Source of the DNA: Candidatus Polarisedimenticolia bacterium
Lineage (GTDB): Bacteria > Acidobacteriota > Polarisedimenticolia > Gp22-AA2 > AA152
Length of the DNA stretch: 64,000 nucleotides
Direction of reading: 5' to 3'
NCBI GenBank assembly: GCA_036004685.1
Contig: DASYRE010000051.1
Location: 1-64,000, forward strand
The notes beneath the pieces were generated by a model, which saw only the letters and a program-made list of their open reading frames with translations, was not told the origin of the DNA and ran no database searches. Below are positions 1 to 9,251 of the stretch, piece by piece (positions within the stretch are counted from its first letter, which is position 1; the number at the start of each line of letters is the position of its first letter). The translations under genes were made by a program, and so were the position numbers.

Positions 1-141
1 AGTCGTCCGCGACGCCTCGCCCGCTTGGCTCGAAGCGAGATCATCAACACGATCTTGACGGATAGGACTCATCGGAACTCCGAGATCATGCTGGAGAGAA
101 GAAAAACTCTCTCAAATCGCTATTTTTCCGCAGCCTGCTAA
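1..141 (+). CDS. 3' end of an unidentified gene entering from the left edge
   Basis: Frame 1 is open from the first base to a TAA at 139-141 and encodes about 46 residues, rich in Arg, Ser and Thr, ending in SNRYFSAAC. The family is not recognised. Its stop overlaps the ATG of the next gene by one base (TAATG), an arrangement typical of translational coupling and the main reason to believe both frames. The start lies outside the window. Base composition is less GC-rich than most of the window. Confidence 0.35.
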   Translation, partial: SRPRRLARLARSEIINTILTDRTHRNSEIMLERRKTLSNRYFSAAC

Positions 142-395
142 TGCCTCCGCCTATTAATAAGCAAGGCGAGGACTCCATCCTGATTAGGCTTGACAGAGGA
201 CGCTTTTACGGAACCTGGGTCAACCTCCTTGTCAAGGACTTTTTCCCAAAGACTGGGAGGTATTCAATCCGCGTCATATACAAGAGTTGGCTACGGAAAG
301 AATGGTTTGCCCCTGAATTACGGAATCTGCCTGCCGTTTGGGCAGACGAACCGGAGATCGCTTCTGCCCCCGTGTGGATTGAAGTAACTGATTAG
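141..395 (+). CDS. Small hypothetical protein, 84 aa, C-terminal-domain-like
   Basis: The ATG overlaps the upstream stop (TAATG) and has no ribosome binding site of its own, so translation probably depends on reinitiation. The protein has no signal peptide. The stretch from about residue 25 to the end (FYGTWVNLLVKDFF, GRYSIRVIYKSW, APVWIEVTD) reads like the last strands of an Ig-like or beta-sandwich domain in which a tyrosine-rich 'GRY-x-RV-x-Y' strand precedes a closing 'WIEV' strand. This may therefore be the tail of a once longer protein. No function can be assigned. Confidence 0.5.
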   Translation: MPPPINKQGEDSILIRLDRGRFYGTWVNLLVKDFFPKTGRYSIRVIYKSWLRKEWFAPELRNLPAVWADEPEIASAPVWIEVTD

Positions 396-493
396 ACGAC
401 CTCATCCCCGCCACGGCGGAACAAGAAGGGCCACATGAGTTCGGGGACAGGTCTCGGCGAGTTTATTAACTATGCGGGGGTCGGCGCAGTGAT

Positions 494-1693
494 TCAGAAA
501 AAGATTGGTCTACCCAGGAGGCCGGAGAGCTTGGGGCGGAACTGCTCGGTGTCGTAGAGGGTGGTGACGTCGACCTTGCGGGGGCCGCGGCCGGGATCGG
601 GCAGCGGGACGTGATTGTATCGGCCGTTCTGGATGCAGAGCATCTGTCCCGTCTTGCCCTGGGCGATGAGATCGACGGCCAGGGTGCCGAAGGTGTTGGC
701 CACCATCTTGTCCAGCGCGTCGGGCGGCCCGCTGCGCAGATCGTACGTGATGTCCTGGACCCGGGTCGGCAGCTTCGTCTCCCGGCTGATCGCCTCCGCC
801 AGCGCCTCCCCAACGTTGACTTTCTTCCGGTGGCCGTAGGCATCGGCGGGGCCGTACTCCTCCAGCTTCCCTCCCTGCCAGATCGCCCCCTCGGAGCACA
901 AGACGAGCGCCGTGCGGGAGTCGCCGTCGGCGTAATCCTTCTTCACCAGATCGCACAGCGCCTCCAGATCGAACGGGTGCTCGGGGATGGCGCAGCGGAC
1001 GTCGGAGATCGCCATGGCGGTCCCGAGCGACGTGAAGCCGGCGTCGCGCCCGAAGATCCGGAAGACCCCGACGAGGTCGTGCGAGCCGAGCGTCGTCCGG
1101 TGGCGGTTGATGAAGTCCTCCGCCCGCGTCAGGGCCGTCTTGAAGCCGATGGCGTATTCGCTTCCCTGGACGTCGTTGTCCATCGTCTTCGGGATCCCGA
1201 CCACCGGAAATCCGCGGGACTGCAGGCGGTAGGCGGAGCCCAGCGTGTCGTCCCCGCCGATCGCCACGAGACAGTCGATCTCGCACTCCTGCATATTTCG
1301 GATCACTTCGTCCACGGCGTCGAAGACCTCCTCCTTGCCATCGACCCGGGGCAGATCGTCCTTGCGCTGCTGCAGCCGCGGGGGAAGGTCCTTCAGCTTC
1401 ATCCGATCGGGACGGACGCGCGAGGAATGGAGGAAGGTGCCGCCGGTCAGGTCGATGTGCCGGACGATGGCGTCGGTCAGGGGCAGGAGATTGGTCGATT
1501 CGCCACCGGGGCCGGGATTCTCCATGTGGACCGCCCCGCGCCATCCCCTGAGGATCCCGGTGACGTTGGCGTCGCGGCTTCCGGCCCGGGTCCACCCGTG
1601 CCGGCCGGCCGCCCGGTAGACTGCCTGGATGGCGGCATTGAGCCCCGGCACGTCGCCGCCGCCCGTCAGGATCCCCAGGTGTTTGGGCCGCAT
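494..1693 (-). CDS. pfp: 6-phosphofructokinase, pyrophosphate-dependent type
   Basis: A 399-residue PfkA-family enzyme that phosphorylates fructose 6-phosphate in glycolysis. The ATG at 1693 follows GAAGGAG at good spacing; an upstream in-frame ATG at 1744 lacks this and is less likely. The N-terminus has the nucleotide/PPi loop LTGGGDVPGLNAAI. Residues 146-149 read GGDD and 168-174 read PKTMDND. In this family Asp after GGD and Lys in PKT-x-DND mark PPi-using enzymes, whereas ATP enzymes have GGDGS and PGT. The assignment to PPi is therefore from known residue rules, not assay. It is divergent from the glycogen phosphorylase gene at 1968. Confidence 0.9.
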   Translation of the reverse strand: MRPKHLGILTGGGDVPGLNAAIQAVYRAAGRHGWTRAGSRDANVTGILRGWRGAVHMENPGPGGESTNLLPLTDAIVRHIDLTGGTFLHSSRVRPDRMKLKDLPPRLQQRKDDLPRVDGKEEVFDAVDEVIRNMQECEIDCLVAIGGDDTLGSAYRLQSRGFPVVGIPKTMDNDVQGSEYAIGFKTALTRAEDFINRHRTTLGSHDLVGVFRIFGRDAGFTSLGTAMAISDVRCAIPEHPFDLEALCDLVKKDYADGDSRTALVLCSEGAIWQGGKLEEYGPADAYGHRKKVNVGEALAEAISRETKLPTRVQDITYDLRSGPPDALDKMVANTFGTLAVDLIAQGKTGQMLCIQNGRYNHVPLPDPGRGPRKVDVTTLYDTEQFRPKLSGLLGRPIFF

Positions 1694-1967
1694 CGTCTTC
1701 TCCTTCGGCAAGAAAACCGGACCGAACTGCTCCTCCATGGCCAACGGATCGGAAGCGCGATCCTTCGAGATCGAGACCCGACTCCCGATCCTGCGCTTAA
1801 GGGCGCGGAGCGATTCAGGGAGCCGCCGCTAGTCTACTACGAGCCCGGCCGTCCCGGCGCTCGCGCATCACCCCACTTCCGAAGGCAACAAGGGGGGTGG
1901 GCCGAATGAATCCCGGCCCAAAAAGAGATAGACTCTGGCGCTCTCGGTCGCCCGAAAGGAAAGCTGG

Positions 1968-4529
1968 ATGCGCCCCGTCAGGACTTTTCAAGTCCGCCCT
2001 CTCATCCCGGAGCCCTTGAAGCCTCTGGAAGAGATCGCCTACAACCTCCGCTGGTCGTGGGACCACGACACGATCGCCCTGTTCCGGCGGCTGGATCGCG
2101 ACCTCTGGGAGTCGAGCGGCCACAATCCCGTCTTGATGCTGAACACCATCTCCCAGGAGACGCTCCTGCAGGCCGCGGAGGATGAGGCGTTCCTCGTGCA
2201 GCTCGACCGCGTCTCTCGGGACCTGGAGAGCTACATGGCGATCCGCGGAGCGCTCCGGGAGAAGATCGGCCCCTCCCCGCGCCCGCTGGTCGCCTATTTC
2301 TCCATGGAGTTCGGCCTCACCGAGTGCCTGCCGATCTACTCGGGCGGCCTCGGCGTCCTGGCCGCCGACCACCTCAAGTCGTCGAGCGATCTCGCCCTGC
2401 CGCTCATCGGCGTCGGCCTTCTCTATCAGAAGGGCTATTTCCACCAACGGCTGAATCCCGACGGATGGCAGGAGGAGCATTACCCGACCAACGACTTCTC
2501 TACGCTTCCCGTGCGCCTCTTCAGAAACGACCAGGGGGAGCCCCTCCGGATTACGGTGGACCTCGCCGGCACGCCCGCGCAGGTCCAGTTCTGGCGGGCC
2601 CAGGTGGGGCGGGTCAAGCTGGTCCTGCTCGACACCAACATCCCCGAGAACCCGCAGGAGATCCAGGACGTCACCGACCAGCTCTACGGGGGCGACAGCG
2701 AGACGCGGATTCGGCAGGAGATTCTGCTGGGCGTCGGAGGCCGCCGGGTCCTGGAGGCGCTCTCCGAGCGGCCGCGCGTCTACCATCTCAACGAAGGGCA
2801 CTCCGCCTTCGTCTGTCTGGAGCGGGCCCGCATCCTGATGAAAGAAGCCGGCCTTTCCTTCCGCGAGGCCCGCGAGCTGATCGCCGCCACCACCGCCTTC
2901 ACCATCCATACTCCCGTGCCCGCCGGGATCGACGTGTTCCCCCAGGGCCTGATGGAAAGGTATTTCGGAGCCTACTGGCCCGAGCTGGGGCTGACGCGCG
3001 AGGAATTCCTCGATCTCGGCCGGGTCCACCCGGGGGACGCCAACGAAGGCTTCAACATGGCGGTCCTGGCGATCCGTTCCTCCGGCAAGGTCAACGCCGT
3101 GAGCCGGCTGCACGGCTACGTCTCCCGCGAAGTCTGGAAGGATCTCTGGCCGGGCATTCCGTCGTCCGAGATCCCAATCGCGCACGTGACCAACGGCGCT
3201 CACCCCCTCTCCTGGATTTCGGAGGAGATGCGCCGGCTCTACGACCGGCACCTCGGCTCGCGCTGGGCCCTGGAGGGGGGCGACACGCGCGACTGGCGGC
3301 GCGCCGAGCAGATTCCCGGCGAGGAGCTGTGGAGGGTCCACGAGCTGCGGCGCGAGCGGCTGGTCGCGTTCGTCCGGCAGCGTCTCGCGGAGCAGCTGCG
3401 CCGCCAGGGAGCCGGCCGGGGCGAGATCGCGGCCGCGGAGGAGATCCTCGATCCCGAGGTGCTGACGATCGGATTCGCCCGGCGCTTCGCCACCTACAAG
3501 CGGGGCACCCTGCTGCTGCACGATCTGGACCGCCTCGTGAAGATCCTCGACGCTCCCAACCGTCCCGTGCAGATCATCTATGCGGGGAAGGCCCACCCCC
3601 GGGACGACGCCGGCAAGGCCCTCATCCGCGACATCGTCCACGCGGCGCGGCGCCCGGAGTTCGCGCGGCGCATCGTGTTCCTGGAGGACTACGACTCGGT
3701 GGTGGCCCGCTACCTGGTGGAGGGTTGCGACGTCTGGCTCAACACGCCGCGCCGCCCGATGGAGGCGAGCGGCACGAGCGGCATGAAGGCGGCGCTCAAC
3801 GGCGCGCTGAACCTCAGCATCCGCGACGGCTGGTGGGACGAGGCCTATTCGCCGCGCACCGGCTGGGCGATCGGCCACGGCGACCAGGATCATCTCGATT
3901 CCCAGACCTTGAACAGCCAGGAGGCCGGGATGCTTTACACCCTCCTCGAGCAGGAGGTCGTGCCGCTCTTCTATACGAGGGGACCGGACGGCATCCCGCG
4001 CGAGTGGATCGCGTTGATGAAGAGCGCGCTGGGCGACCTCTGCCCCGTGTTCAACACGCATCGGATGGTCCGGCAATACGTTCAGGATGCCTACGCGCCC
4101 GCCGAAGCGCGGCGCCCGTTGCTCGAGGCCGACGGCTACCGCGGAGCCCGGGAGCTGGCCCAATGGCGGGAGCGGATGCTGGAGGCCTGGCCGGGCGTGA
4201 AGGTCTCGAAGATCGACGCCGATCTGCCGACTCAGATGAGCGTGGGCGACGGCTTCGAGGTGAAGGCCTGGGTCCAGCCCGGGCCCCTTTCCGCCGCCGA
4301 TCTCAACGTTCAGATCGTCCTGGGCCGCGTGGAGGAGAACCGGGAGATCATCCAGCCGCAGATCCTCCCCATGACCGCCGACGGGGCGGGGTCCCCCGAG
4401 GGGATCCTGTTCCGCGCCCAGATCCCGCTGCGCCGCAGCGGCAACCAGGGATTCACGATCCGCGTCCTGCCGCGCCACGAGCTTCTCCTCCACCCGCATC
4501 ACACCGGCCTCATCCTCTGGGCGAGCTAG
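1968..4529 (+). CDS. glgP: Alpha-glucan (glycogen/maltodextrin) phosphorylase
   Basis: An 853-residue GT35 phosphorylase of the short bacterial/archaeal type, releasing glucose 1-phosphate from alpha-1,4-glucans. The N-terminus ([16 protein letters not shown]) is the DUF3417 segment that starts this subfamily. The active-site stretch [17 protein letters not shown] contains the PLP lysine at residue 607. The [17 protein letters not shown] stretch near residue 125 is also typical. The start is preceded by GGAAAGCTGG. It probably feeds glucose phosphate toward the divergent phosphofructokinase, a compact glycogen-to-glycolysis pair. No truncation or frameshift is seen. Confidence 0.96.
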   Translation: MRPVRTFQVRPLIPEPLKPLEEIAYNLRWSWDHDTIALFRRLDRDLWESSGHNPVLMLNTISQETLLQAAEDEAFLVQLDRVSRDLESYMAIRGALREKIGPSPRPLVAYFSMEFGLTECLPIYSGGLGVLAADHLKSSSDLALPLIGVGLLYQKGYFHQRLNPDGWQEEHYPTNDFSTLPVRLFRNDQGEPLRITVDLAGTPAQVQFWRAQVGRVKLVLLDTNIPENPQEIQDVTDQLYGGDSETRIRQEILLGVGGRRVLEALSERPRVYHLNEGHSAFVCLERARILMKEAGLSFREARELIAATTAFTIHTPVPAGIDVFPQGLMERYFGAYWPELGLTREEFLDLGRVHPGDANEGFNMAVLAIRSSGKVNAVSRLHGYVSREVWKDLWPGIPSSEIPIAHVTNGAHPLSWISEEMRRLYDRHLGSRWALEGGDTRDWRRAEQIPGEELWRVHELRRERLVAFVRQRLAEQLRRQGAGRGEIAAAEEILDPEVLTIGFARRFATYKRGTLLLHDLDRLVKILDAPNRPVQIIYAGKAHPRDDAGKALIRDIVHAARRPEFARRIVFLEDYDSVVARYLVEGCDVWLNTPRRPMEASGTSGMKAALNGALNLSIRDGWWDEAYSPRTGWAIGHGDQDHLDSQTLNSQEAGMLYTLLEQEVVPLFYTRGPDGIPREWIALMKSALGDLCPVFNTHRMVRQYVQDAYAPAEARRPLLEADGYRGARELAQWRERMLEAWPGVKVSKIDADLPTQMSVGDGFEVKAWVQPGPLSAADLNVQIVLGRVEENREIIQPQILPMTADGAGSPEGILFRAQIPLRRSGNQGFTIRVLPRHELLLHPHHTGLILWAS

Positions 4530-4559
4530 TGTCGCGTCCCGGAAATCCCGCTGTTTGAG

Positions 4560-4602
4560 GCGGGTTGACCCGCGGCGGGCTTCCAGCCGTCGGGTCCAAA
4601 CC
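4560..4602 (+). repeat. Dispersed palindromic repeat, copy 1
   Basis: This 43-base element opens with a hairpin (GCGGGT-TG-ACCCGC) followed by GGCGGGCTTCCAGCCGTCGG and GTCCAAACC. A second near-complete copy lies at 53811-53850, a half copy at 53771-53797 and a partial copy at about 57934-57955. Its intergenic position and hairpin suggest a REP-like element; no mobile gene is linked to it. Confidence 0.6.
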
Positions 4603-4742
4603 GGCCCCCGCTGCACACCCATTCCCCCACTTCTTCCCTGAACGAGACCTCGCGGTAACTCAAAAACCAGCGAATTCCGCCATTGCGCCGGGGGCCGCAA
4701 CGGTGGTAAAACAGTTTATCCGAGCGTATAAACTCAACTATC

Positions 4743-6959
4743 ATGTCGGCTGAAACTGTCGCGCCCGCGTTCGCCCCACCCCGGGAATCGATTTCCTGGC
4801 GATCCTCCGATCTGCTTCGGATCGCGCTTCTGGTCGCCCTCTACTTCGTCACCGCCAAGCTCGGGCTTCTGGCCGACGCGGTGAGCGGCTTCGCCACGAC
4901 CGTCTGGCCGCCCGCCGGGATTTCCCTCGCGGCGCTCTCGCTGTTCGGCATCCGGCTCTGGCCAGGGGTCGCCCTCGGGGCGTTCCTGGTGAATTTCACG
5001 GCCGGGGCCCCCTGGCTCGCGGCCTGCGGCATGGCGGCGGGAAACACTCTGGAGGCGGTCGTGGGAACCCAGCTCCTGCGCCGCTTCGGCCGGTTCGACG
5101 GGTCGCTGGATCGCCTCCCCGCGGTCGTCGGATTCGTGATCCTGGGGGCCGGCCTGAGCACGACGATCAGCGCCACGATGGGGGTCGCCAGCGGGTATCT
5201 GGGCGGCGTCATCCCGGCCGCCGCGGCCGGCAAGGCTTGGCTGACTTGGTGGCTGGGCGACGCGATGGGAGTCCTGATCCTGGCGCCGCTGTTCTTCTCG
5301 TTGGCCGAGAAGCCGCGGATTCTCCTTACCCCGGAGCGCCAGGTCGAGGCGGGACTGCTTCTCGCCTGCCTGACGGCAGCGAGCTTCCTCGTCTTCAGTC
5401 CCTGGTTCCGCCCCGCCCAGCCGAGCCTTCTGCAGCCCTACCTCGTCTTCCCCTTCCTGATCTGGGCCGCCCTTCGCTTCCTGCAGCATGGGACCGCCGT
5501 CGCCACGCTCCTCGTCACCGGAATCGCCATCGTGAGGACGGCGGCGGGCTACGGCCCTTTCGCGCGCGGCACCGTGAACGAGAGCCTCCTGGCGCTGCAG
5601 GCCTTCATGGGGACGGTGGCCGTGACGATGCTGTTCCTTGCCGCCGGGATGTGCGAGCGCCGCCGCTCCGACGTCCGAGCCAGGCTGAACTACTCGGTGG
5701 CGCGCGTCCTGGCGGACGCGCCGGCGCTCGAAGCGATGATCGCGGGGATGCTCCGGGCGATCTGTGAAGCCCTCGAGTGGGATTGCGGGAACTTCTGGCG
5801 AGTCGACTCGCGGACGGCCACGCTCCGGCACGCCGCCCAATGGTACCGGCCCGACAGCGGCCTGGAAGCCTTCGTCGAGGGGTCCGGGATGACTTTCAGC
5901 CCCGGTGTCGGGATGGCCGGCCGGGTCTGGAAGGAGGCCAGGCCGATCTGGGTCCCGAGCATCGCCCGGGAGAGGAACTTCCAGCGGGGGCCCCTGGCCC
6001 GCAAGCTGGGATTGAACTCGGCGATAGGCTTCCCGATCCTCCTGGGACAGGAGGTCCACGGAGTCCTGACCTTTCTCAGCCGCGCGCACCGCGAGCCGGA
6101 CGAGACCCTGCTCCAGACGATGGCGGCGACCGGCAGCCAGATCGGACAGTTCATCCAGCGCCGCCGGGCCGAGGAGGAGCTGCGTGAAGCCCATGCCGAG
6201 CTGGAAGCGCGGATCGCGCGGAGGACCGAGCAGCTCTCCGACATGAACCGGGCGCTCCAGGGCGAGATCGGCGAGCGCAAAGAGGCGGAGCAGTCTCTCC
6301 GCAAGCTGTCGACGCGGCTCCTGCGGATCCAGGACGAAGAGCGCCAGCGCCTGGCGCGGGAGCTGCACGACAGCACGGCGCAGAGCCTGGCGGCCCTGTC
6401 GATGAACCTCGCCGTGGCGAAGTCGTGCCGCACGCTCGACGAGCGGGCGCGCGCCGCCCTCGAGGAGAGCGAAGCGCTCGCCCAGCGCTGCCTGCGCGAG
6501 ATCCGATCGCTCTCCTACCTGCTGCACCCGCCGCTTCTGGAGGAGATCGGTCTGTCCGCGGCCCTGCGCTGGTGCGTCCAGGGATTCGCGCGGCGCAGCG
6601 GCATCGCCGTGGATCTCGAGCTGCCCCCCGACTTCGGACGGCTGCCCACCGAGGTGGAATACGCGTTGTTTCGCATCGTCCAGGAATGCCTGACCAACAT
6701 CCAGCGCCACTCGGGCAGCTCCAGCGCCCGCGTCCAGCTCGTCCGCCAGCCGAAGCGCATCGCTCTCGAGGTCCGCGATCAGGGCAAGGGGATTCCGCCC
6801 GGGATTCTCGACCGCCACGACGGCGTCGAGCTGCTGGGCGTGGGGCTGCTGGGAATGCGCGAGCGGGTCCGGCAGCTCGGAGGGCAGATCCGCATCGACT
6901 CGGGCAGCGGCGGATCGGCGGTCCAGGTGGAATTCGCGATCCAGCAGGAGGCTTCATGA
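4743..6959 (+). CDS. MASE1-GAF sensor histidine kinase (NarL-type partner)
   Basis: A 738-residue membrane kinase. Residues 20-300 form a multi-helix MASE1 sensor (motif TTVWPPAGISLA and WWLGDAMGVL). A GAF domain follows at about 330-480, then a coiled coil, a HisKA_3 dimerisation domain with phospho-acceptor His542 in ELHDSTAQSL, and an HATPase domain with GKGIPPG and GVGLLGMRERV. MASE1 is a predicted integral-membrane sensor of unknown ligand. The stop overlaps the start of the LuxR-type regulator by four bases (ATGA), so the two form a cognate pair. An AT-richer stretch just upstream (4700-4742) probably holds the promoter. Confidence 0.93.
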   Translation: MSAETVAPAFAPPRESISWRSSDLLRIALLVALYFVTAKLGLLADAVSGFATTVWPPAGISLAALSLFGIRLWPGVALGAFLVNFTAGAPWLAACGMAAGNTLEAVVGTQLLRRFGRFDGSLDRLPAVVGFVILGAGLSTTISATMGVASGYLGGVIPAAAAGKAWLTWWLGDAMGVLILAPLFFSLAEKPRILLTPERQVEAGLLLACLTAASFLVFSPWFRPAQPSLLQPYLVFPFLIWAALRFLQHGTAVATLLVTGIAIVRTAAGYGPFARGTVNESLLALQAFMGTVAVTMLFLAAGMCERRRSDVRARLNYSVARVLADAPALEAMIAGMLRAICEALEWDCGNFWRVDSRTATLRHAAQWYRPDSGLEAFVEGSGMTFSPGVGMAGRVWKEARPIWVPSIARERNFQRGPLARKLGLNSAIGFPILLGQEVHGVLTFLSRAHREPDETLLQTMAATGSQIGQFIQRRRAEEELREAHAELEARIARRTEQLSDMNRALQGEIGERKEAEQSLRKLSTRLLRIQDEERQRLARELHDSTAQSLAALSMNLAVAKSCRTLDERARAALEESEALAQRCLREIRSLSYLLHPPLLEEIGLSAALRWCVQGFARRSGIAVDLELPPDFGRLPTEVEYALFRIVQECLTNIQRHSGSSSARVQLVRQPKRIALEVRDQGKGIPPGILDRHDGVELLGVGLLGMRERVRQLGGQIRIDSGSGGSAVQVEFAIQQEAS

Positions 6960-7609
6960 AGACGGTCCGCATCCTGGTCGCCGACGACCACGAGATTGTC
7001 CGCCGGGGCGTCAAGGCTCTCCTGGAGGCTCGCTCGGGCTGGGAGGTCTGCGACGAGGCGGTCGATGGAAGAGAGGCGGTGGAGAAGACCGTCCGGTCGC
7101 GCCCCGACGTGGTGATCCTCGACATCGGCATGCCGGGGCTCAACGGGCTCGAAGCGGCGCGCCGGATCCGCAAGGAGGCGCCCGCAAGCCAGATCCTCAT
7201 CCTCACGATGCACGATTCGGAGCAGGTGGTCCAGGAGGTGCTCGCGGCGGGGGCGCGCGGCTACGTCTTGAAATCGGACGCCGGCCGGGACCTCGTCCAG
7301 GCGGTGGAGGCGCTCTCGAACCACAAGACCTTCTTCACCCCCAGCGTGACGGAGATGGTCCTGCAGACCTATCTCGGCGGCGGGACCGGGGCCGTGGAGC
7401 CCGGAGAAAGCGCCCTGCTGACGCCCCGGGAGCGCGAAGTCATCCAGCTGCTGGCCGAAGGGCGCAGCAACAAGGAGGTCGCCGACCTCCTGCGGATCAG
7501 CGTCCGGACCGCGGAGACGCACCGGACCAACATCATGCGCAAGCTCGACTGCCACTCGCTGAGCGATCTGACGCGCTACGCCATCCGCAACAACATTATC
7601 AATCCCTAG
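6956..7609 (+). CDS. LuxR/NarL-family response regulator
   Basis: A 217-residue two-domain regulator. The receiver domain (1-120) has acidic residues Asp10-Asp11, phospho-acceptor Asp56 in ILDIGMPG, a Thr in ILTMHD and Lys in VLKSDA. The C-terminal LuxR helix-turn-helix starts near residue 150 (LTPREREVIQLLAEGRSNKEVA). It begins inside the last codons of the MASE1-GAF kinase gene (four-base ATGA overlap) and should be phosphorylated by it. Target genes are not visible in the sequence. Confidence 0.96.
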   Translation: MKTVRILVADDHEIVRRGVKALLEARSGWEVCDEAVDGREAVEKTVRSRPDVVILDIGMPGLNGLEAARRIRKEAPASQILILTMHDSEQVVQEVLAAGARGYVLKSDAGRDLVQAVEALSNHKTFFTPSVTEMVLQTYLGGGTGAVEPGESALLTPREREVIQLLAEGRSNKEVADLLRISVRTAETHRTNIMRKLDCHSLSDLTRYAIRNNIINP

Positions 7610-7726
7610 ACACTACCTGCGATTTTTCCTACAGAGCATCCTTCCGGCGAATACCGGATTTCACGGATTGGCAGCGACTCCCGGAGCGATTTCAATAGCG
7701 CCCCTGTTTCACCTTGGGAGACGACG

Positions 7727-8173
7727 ATGACCATCCAATCCGATCGATCAAACGCCTACCTCCTCGTTCCGGTGCCGGAGGCCGCTCCCCTGCCTCCCTT
7801 CGTCCGCGATCTGCGAAGCAAGACGGAGGGGCGCGGCGAGCTGCGACTGGCGCTCGCGGTCCTCGAAGACGCCCTGGACTGCCTGGAGCGGCACAAGGAC
7901 TCGCGGGAGTTTCTGGCTCGCCTTTTCCGGTGGGAAGCCCTGCAGTGGGTCGAGAGCCGGGATCGATTGCCGGTCTTCTCGTTCGAGAACGTCTGCTTCC
8001 TTCTCGATATCGACCCCGAAAAGACGCGGCGCAGCGTGGAGCGCTGGCTCCGCCGCCGGCCGGACGGCTTTTCCTTGATTGCCCGCAGCCGATTCAGCCG
8101 ATCTCATGCCCCGGCGCGCCCGCCGCGCCAAGGCCTGACCGTGTCGTGGATGCGCCAGTCCCAGAGCGCCTGA
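7727..8173 (+). CDS. Conserved-looking hypothetical protein, 148 aa
   Basis: A soluble protein starting at ATG behind TTGGGAGACGACG. It has a helical core (residues 35-85: RGELRLALAVLEDALDCLE, EALQWVESRD) and a block SFENVCFLLDIDPEKTRRSVERW that looks like a small helical DNA-binding or recognition segment: FSFENVC-x-LLD-x-DPE-x-x-RR. I recall similar uncharacterised proteins in soil and deltaproteobacterial-type genomes, but no function is known to me. It is not obviously coupled to its neighbours. Confidence 0.65.
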   Translation: MTIQSDRSNAYLLVPVPEAAPLPPFVRDLRSKTEGRGELRLALAVLEDALDCLERHKDSREFLARLFRWEALQWVESRDRLPVFSFENVCFLLDIDPEKTRRSVERWLRRRPDGFSLIARSRFSRSHAPARPPRQGLTVSWMRQSQSA

Positions 8174-8198
8174 AACGCCTGTCGGAGCGCGCGGGGAG

Positions 8199-8924
8199 CT
8201 ACTCCTTTTCCGCCACGACGTCGCAGGTGATGCGGATCGGATTCTTCGCCTTGATCGTCCCGCCCACCGCCGAGAGCCGCTTGATCCCATAGGCGGTGTG
8301 GAAGATCACGAAATCGGCGTGGGCCTGGAGGCGGTTGCCGCTCACCCTCACCTGGGCCGGTATCTCCACCCGGTTGGTCACGCCGTGAAGCGTCAGCTCG
8401 CCGGTGATCCGGTATCGCTGGCTCTTCGCGCCGCCCCCCTCCGCGACGATCCGCGTGCTCTTGAACGCGATCTGCGGATACTTTCCCGTCTCCAAAGCCT
8501 CTTCCCGGACTGCTTGATTGACCTTGGCGCGGTCCTTCTCATCGAACTCCTTGCCCGTTTCGGCGGCCGTGCCCGCCTCGATCGTCAGCCGGAGCGACGA
8601 CTTTTCGTCGCCGGGCGCCAGCTCGACTTCGCCCGTCAAGCCCCCCAGGGCAATGGCATGGTCGTGCCCGAGCTTCGAGAACATCCCGCCCGACGCGACC
8701 GCGGCGACCATCCGGCTGTTTGCGGCGATGACCTTGTAGCGTCCGGCGGGGGCCGCGCTTCCGGCGGGATTCTGCCGGGCTCCCGAGGAGGGATTGGAAG
8801 CCTGCACTACGCCGGCCCCGTTATCGTGGCGGAATTCACTCTTCTCGGAAACAGGGGGCCCGCAGGCCCCCGACAGGATGGCCGCCGTCAAGACGGCAAG
8901 CCGGATCGACAGGGAGATTCTCAT
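8199..8924 (-). CDS. YceI-family lipoprotein
   Basis: A 241-residue exported protein. The N-terminal signal ends in a lipobox (LSGAC, Cys21), followed by a low-complexity linker to about residue 60 and a YceI lipocalin-like barrel (GRYKVIAANSRMV, LGHDHAI, GELTLHGVTNRVEIP). YceI barrels bind isoprenoid or other amphiphilic ligands in the periplasm; the ligand here is unknown. A sigma-54-type element sits 50 bases upstream of the ATG at 8974-8988, so the gene is probably an inducible stress/envelope gene. Confidence 0.9.
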   Translation of the reverse strand: MRISLSIRLAVLTAAILSGACGPPVSEKSEFRHDNGAGVVQASNPSSGARQNPAGSAAPAGRYKVIAANSRMVAAVASGGMFSKLGHDHAIALGGLTGEVELAPGDEKSSLRLTIEAGTAAETGKEFDEKDRAKVNQAVREEALETGKYPQIAFKSTRIVAEGGGAKSQRYRITGELTLHGVTNRVEIPAQVRVSGNRLQAHADFVIFHTAYGIKRLSAVGGTIKAKNPIRITCDVVAEKE

Positions 8925-8973
8925 TTTTGCCTCCTATCGGGCCTTCTCGGCTCCCCGATGCTTTCTCTTTCTT

Positions 8974-8988
8974 ACAAGGGGCATGCCA
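8974..8988 (-). promoter_or_regulatory. Sigma-54-type -24/-12 element before the YceI gene
   Basis: The minus strand reads TGGCAT-GCCCC-TTGT, with GG and TG at the required spacing; only the last base of the -12 GC is changed. It is 50 bases upstream of the YceI start. The rest of the gap 8925-9251 holds a second, divergent element at 9153 and no convincing gene. Confidence 0.6.
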
Positions 8989-9152
8989 GAATCGGGGACC
9001 GGAGCGTGGGGAATTTACAAAAAGCAGCCCCATCCCCGGCGCTTCCCGTCGCGACGGAGGCTCGTGGACGGCGCGGAAGCAGGTCGCAGCAGGGCATTTG
9101 AGCCGCGCAAGGGCCGAAGCATCGGGCGGACGATGGCCGCCGGAGACTCGGC

Positions 9153-9167
9153 TGGCCCGCGATTTGC
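9153..9167 (+). promoter_or_regulatory. Sigma-54-type element before the stand-alone receiver gene
   Basis: The plus strand reads TGGCCC-GCGAT-TTGC followed by T. The invariant GG and GC dinucleotides are correctly spaced. It lies about 85 bases upstream of the receiver ATG at 9252. The -12 half (GCGATTTGC) is identical to that of the site at 13381. Confidence 0.55.
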
Positions 9168-9251
9168 TCCGAGCTTGAGGTGATCGATGTTTTCTGACGG
9201 GCGGTAGCGCTCGGAAGAGAAGAGGAACATGGCCGGAAAGAGAAAAGGAAC

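Noticed and set aside
1815-4700. Minus-strand open frame of 961 codons opposite the glycogen phosphorylase gene
   Set aside because: It lacks any domain, is rich in Arg, Ala, Gly and His from reverse-complemented GC-biased codons, and the plus strand encodes a full phosphorylase.
4734-6818. Minus-strand 694-codon frame opposite the MASE1-GAF kinase
   Set aside because: Shadow of the kinase gene with no recognisable domain.
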